Positions 8,108-9,971 of a stretch of DNA of 9,971 nt are shown here, in pieces. The notes below the pieces were generated by a model. It saw only the letters and a list, made by a program, of their open reading frames with translations, had not been told where the DNA came from and did no database searches. The stretch is taken from NCBI GenBank assembly GCA_017539885.1, contig JAFYCC010000047.1, positions 1-9,971 of the forward strand. Direction: 5' to 3'. Source of the stretch: Oscillospiraceae bacterium. Its GTDB lineage: Bacteria; Bacillota_A; Clostridia; Oscillospirales; Oscillospiraceae. Within the stretch, counting starts at the first letter, position 1. Every line of letters begins with the position of its first letter. Position numbers and translations under genes: made by a program.

Positions 8108-8950
8108 TCAGTCGGGCAGTTCTCCGTCGTACACGAAGGCGGCCGGGCCCGTCAGATAGATCCTGTTGATCTCGTTGTCCCAGCGGACATGCAGCACGCC
8201 GCCCGGCAGATGCACGTCGGCCTCCAGCGTAACGATTCCGAGCGCGACCGCTGCAGCGACGCCCGCCACAGCGCCGGTGCCGCAGGCAAGCGTCTCGCCG
8301 CTGCCGCGCTCCCAGACGCGCATCTTCAGACTCTTATCCGGCAGAATGTTCACGAACTCCGTGTTGATGCGCTTCGGGAACAGCTGGTGGTTCTCGAACT
8401 GCGGGCCGATCGCGGCCAGATCGAGCGTGTCGACATCCTCGTCGACGAAGACGACCAGATGCGGATTGCCGACGGACAGTGCGGTGACCTTCCACTCGCG
8501 TCCGGCGACCTCCAGCCTGCGGTCGATGAAGTTGTCGCCCTTGTCCAGAACGGGGATATTGAAAGGCGTGAAGTCCGGACGGCCGAGATCGACCGTAACG
8601 GTGCTGACCTTTCCGTTTTCCGTCGTCATGCGCACGTTGCGCAGACCGCAGCCGGTCTCGATCGAGAGCATCGTCTTCTCGGTCAGTCCGCGATCGTACA
8701 CATACTTCGCCAGGCAGCGGATGCCGTTGCCGCACATGATGCCCTGCGAGCCGTCCGCGTTGTACATATCCATCTTGAAATCCGCGATCTTGGAGGGGCA
8801 GATGCAGATCAGGCCGTCGCTGCCGATGCCGAAGTGGCGGTCGGCAACGCGTCTTGCGACGATCGGACGCTCGGATTCGGGCAGATTTTCGGAAATGCAG
8901 TCGACGTAAACGTAGTCATTTCCGACGCCTTGCATCTTGGTAAATTTCAT
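8108..8950 (-). CDS. dapF: Diaminopimelate epimerase
   Basis: A 280-residue cytosolic, cofactor-independent epimerase that converts LL- to meso-diaminopimelate, the precursor of lysine and commonly of the peptidoglycan cross-link. Both catalytic cysteines are in their diagnostic settings: Cys73 in IMCGNGIRC and Cys223 in LACGTGAVAG. Other family marks are MKFTKMQGVGNDY at the start, RHFGIGSDGL (39-47), MYNADGS (62-68), GNPHLVVF (161-168) and ERGSGET (214-220). Length is usual. Two starts compete. The ATG at 8950 overlaps the purF stop as ATGA and lies 10 bases from AGGAG (8961-8965); the ATG at 8956 adds only Met-Gly and lies 4 bases from it. I prefer 8950 for the family-like MKF opening. The overlap with purF implies translational coupling, and dapL follows 38 bases later. 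Confidence 0.97.
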   Translation of the reverse strand: MKFTKMQGVGNDYVYVDCISENLPESERPIVARRVADRHFGIGSDGLICICPSKIADFKMDMYNADGSQGIMCGNGIRCLAKYVYDRGLTEKTMLSIETGCGLRNVRMTTENGKVSTVTVDLGRPDFTPFNIPVLDKGDNFIDRRLEVAGREWKVTALSVGNPHLVVFVDEDVDTLDLAAIGPQFENHQLFPKRINTEFVNILPDKSLKMRVWERGSGETLACGTGAVAGVAAAVALGIVTLEADVHLPGGVLHVRWDNEINRIYLTGPAAFVYDGELPD

Positions 8951-9971
8951 TCCCATTCAACTCCTATCGGATATTTTTCGGTAAAGCAGCCGTCACAGAA
9001 GCCGCAGTTTGCGTTGGGCGCAATCTTATGCAAATCTTCCAGCGCGAGGAAGGCAAGGCTGTCCGCGCCGAGAAGCTTTCCGAGCTCTTCCGGTTTGTAC
9101 TTGCAGGAAACGAGATCCTTTCTGTCCGGAATATCCGTTCCGAAATAGCACGGCGAGATGAATTCCGGAGAAGAGATGCGGATATGCACCTCTTTCGCGC
9201 CGGCGTCACGCAGGAGCCGGACGATCTGCTTGGATGTCGTTCCGCGAACGATGGAGTCGTCGATCATGACGACGCGCTTTCCGGCCACGACGGCCTTCTG
9301 CGGATTCAGTTTGATGCGCACGCCCTTCTCACGCTCGGACTGTTCGGGCGCGATGAACGTGCGTCCGATATAGCGGTTCTTGATGAAGCCCGTTGCCTTG
9401 GGGATCCCGGACTCAAGCGCATAGCCGTCCGCGGCGGAGAGGCCGGAGTCCGGCACGCCGATGACGACGTCCGCGTCGACAGGGCTGCGTCTTGCCAGAT
9501 AGCGGCCGGCCATCACGCGCGCCTCGTGCACGCTCTGCCCGGAGATAAAGCTGTCCGGACGCGCGAAATAGATGTACTCAAATATGCACAGATGCCCGTT
9601 GTCCTGCGGGCAGTTGTCGCGGATCGAGGTCACCTCGCCGTTGTAGACCATCACGATCTCGCCTGGATCGATCTCCCGGACGTATTCTGCGCCCACCGCG
9701 TCGAGCGCGCAGCTCTCCGAGGCGAACATGATGGCGCCGTCGCGTTTGCCCATGCAGAGTGGACGGAAGCCCCAGGGATCGCGTGCGGCGATCAGTTTCT
9801 GCGGGCTCATGACGATCAGGGAGAACGCGCCGCGCAGATGCTTCACCGCGCGGTTGACCGCCTCCTCGACGCTGCCGCAGCGCATGCGCTCCTGCGCGAT
9901 GGCGTATGCGATGATCTCCGAGTCTGTCGTCGTTTGGATGATGGCGCCGGTATACTCGTAGCGATTTTTCA
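8947..9971 (-). CDS. purF: Amidophosphoribosyltransferase, 3' part (5' end outside window)
   Basis: This enzyme makes 5-phosphoribosylamine from PRPP and glutamine, the committing step of purine synthesis, in the cytosol. About 340 residues are visible. Roughly the first 110-120, including the propeptide and the catalytic N-terminal Cys of the glutaminase domain, lie beyond base 9971. The frame is open through the edge, reading KNRYEYTGAIIQTTTDSEII, the normal glutaminase context. Then come RDPWGFRPL, the PRPP-binding loop VVMIDDSIVRGTTS (9232-9273), and cysteines matching the four [4Fe-4S] ligands of the Bacillus-type enzyme: Cys at 9586-9588 (HLCIFEYIYF), Cys at 9148-9150 (SPCYFGTD), and Cys-Asp-Gly-Cys at 8986-8997. 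It is therefore probably the cluster-bearing, processed form rather than the E. coli form. The stop overlaps the dapF start by 4 nt. The internal ATG at 9885 is not the start. Confidence 0.97.
   Translation of the reverse strand, partial: KNRYEYTGAIIQTTTDSEIIAYAIAQERMRCGSVEEAVNRAVKHLRGAFSLIVMSPQKLIAARDPWGFRPLCMGKRDGAIMFASESCALDAVGAEYVREIDPGEIVMVYNGEVTSIRDNCPQDNGHLCIFEYIYFARPDSFISGQSVHEARVMAGRYLARRSPVDADVVIGVPDSGLSAADGYALESGIPKATGFIKNRYIGRTFIAPEQSEREKGVRIKLNPQKAVVAGKRVVMIDDSIVRGTTSKQIVRLLRDAGAKEVHIRISSPEFISPCYFGTDIPDRKDLVSCKYKPEELGKLLGADSLAFLALEDLHKIAPNANCGFCDGCFTEKYPIGVEWE
8961..8965 (-). promoter_or_regulatory. dapF ribosome binding site inside the 3' end of purF
   Basis: AGGAG on the minus strand lies within the last codons of purF, 10 bases before ATG 8950 and 4 bases before ATG 8956. 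Terminating purF ribosomes would be positioned on the dapF start. Confidence 0.7.

Overview
The window is about 60% GC by eye and looks like chromosomal DNA of an anaerobic Firmicute, most likely class Clostridia. The evidence is a DUF4358 lipoprotein, an EcsA-like ABC ATPase with a PF16962-like ABC exporter, an MtaA-like UroD-family protein, lysine synthesis through LL-diaminopimelate aminotransferase (DapL), and strong AGGAGG-type ribosome binding sites. I see no phage, transposon, CRISPR or RNA gene. Taxonomy below class is not supported.

Layout: one gene is on the plus strand, the 3' part of a DUF4358 lipoprotein (1-427). It converges on a long minus-strand run, with a symmetric hairpin (439-474) between them. 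Read in the direction of minus-strand transcription, from right to left, the order is: purF (3' part, 8947-9971), dapF (8108-8950), dapL (6861-8069), terminator; a UroD/MtaA-like gene (5559-6563) with its own promoter and terminator; an ABC ATPase (4682-5437) overlapping by 4 nt a very large membrane protein (1992-4685); a PPOX-like flavin split-barrel protein (1476-1868) with its own promoter and terminator; and a D-2-hydroxyacid dehydrogenase (488-1402).

Function: purF-dapF-dapL is a tight operon joining the committing enzyme of purine synthesis to the last two steps toward meso-diaminopimelate (DapL, then DapF), which feeds lysine and usually peptidoglycan. The most distinctive unit is the ABC pair. 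The ATPase resembles EcsA, and its membrane partner fuses an exporter-like domain (about residues 1-540) to a complete CPBP/Rce1-type intramembrane protease domain (about 585-897) with all three motifs intact. This suggests a combined membrane-proteolysis and export machine, loosely parallel to the EcsAB-RasP link in Bacillus. That functional reading is inference.

Gaps: no intergenic stretch exceeds 300 bases. The largest (6564-6860, 297 bases) holds the dapL terminator, a putative promoter and an approximately 126-nt leader with a weak inverted repeat.
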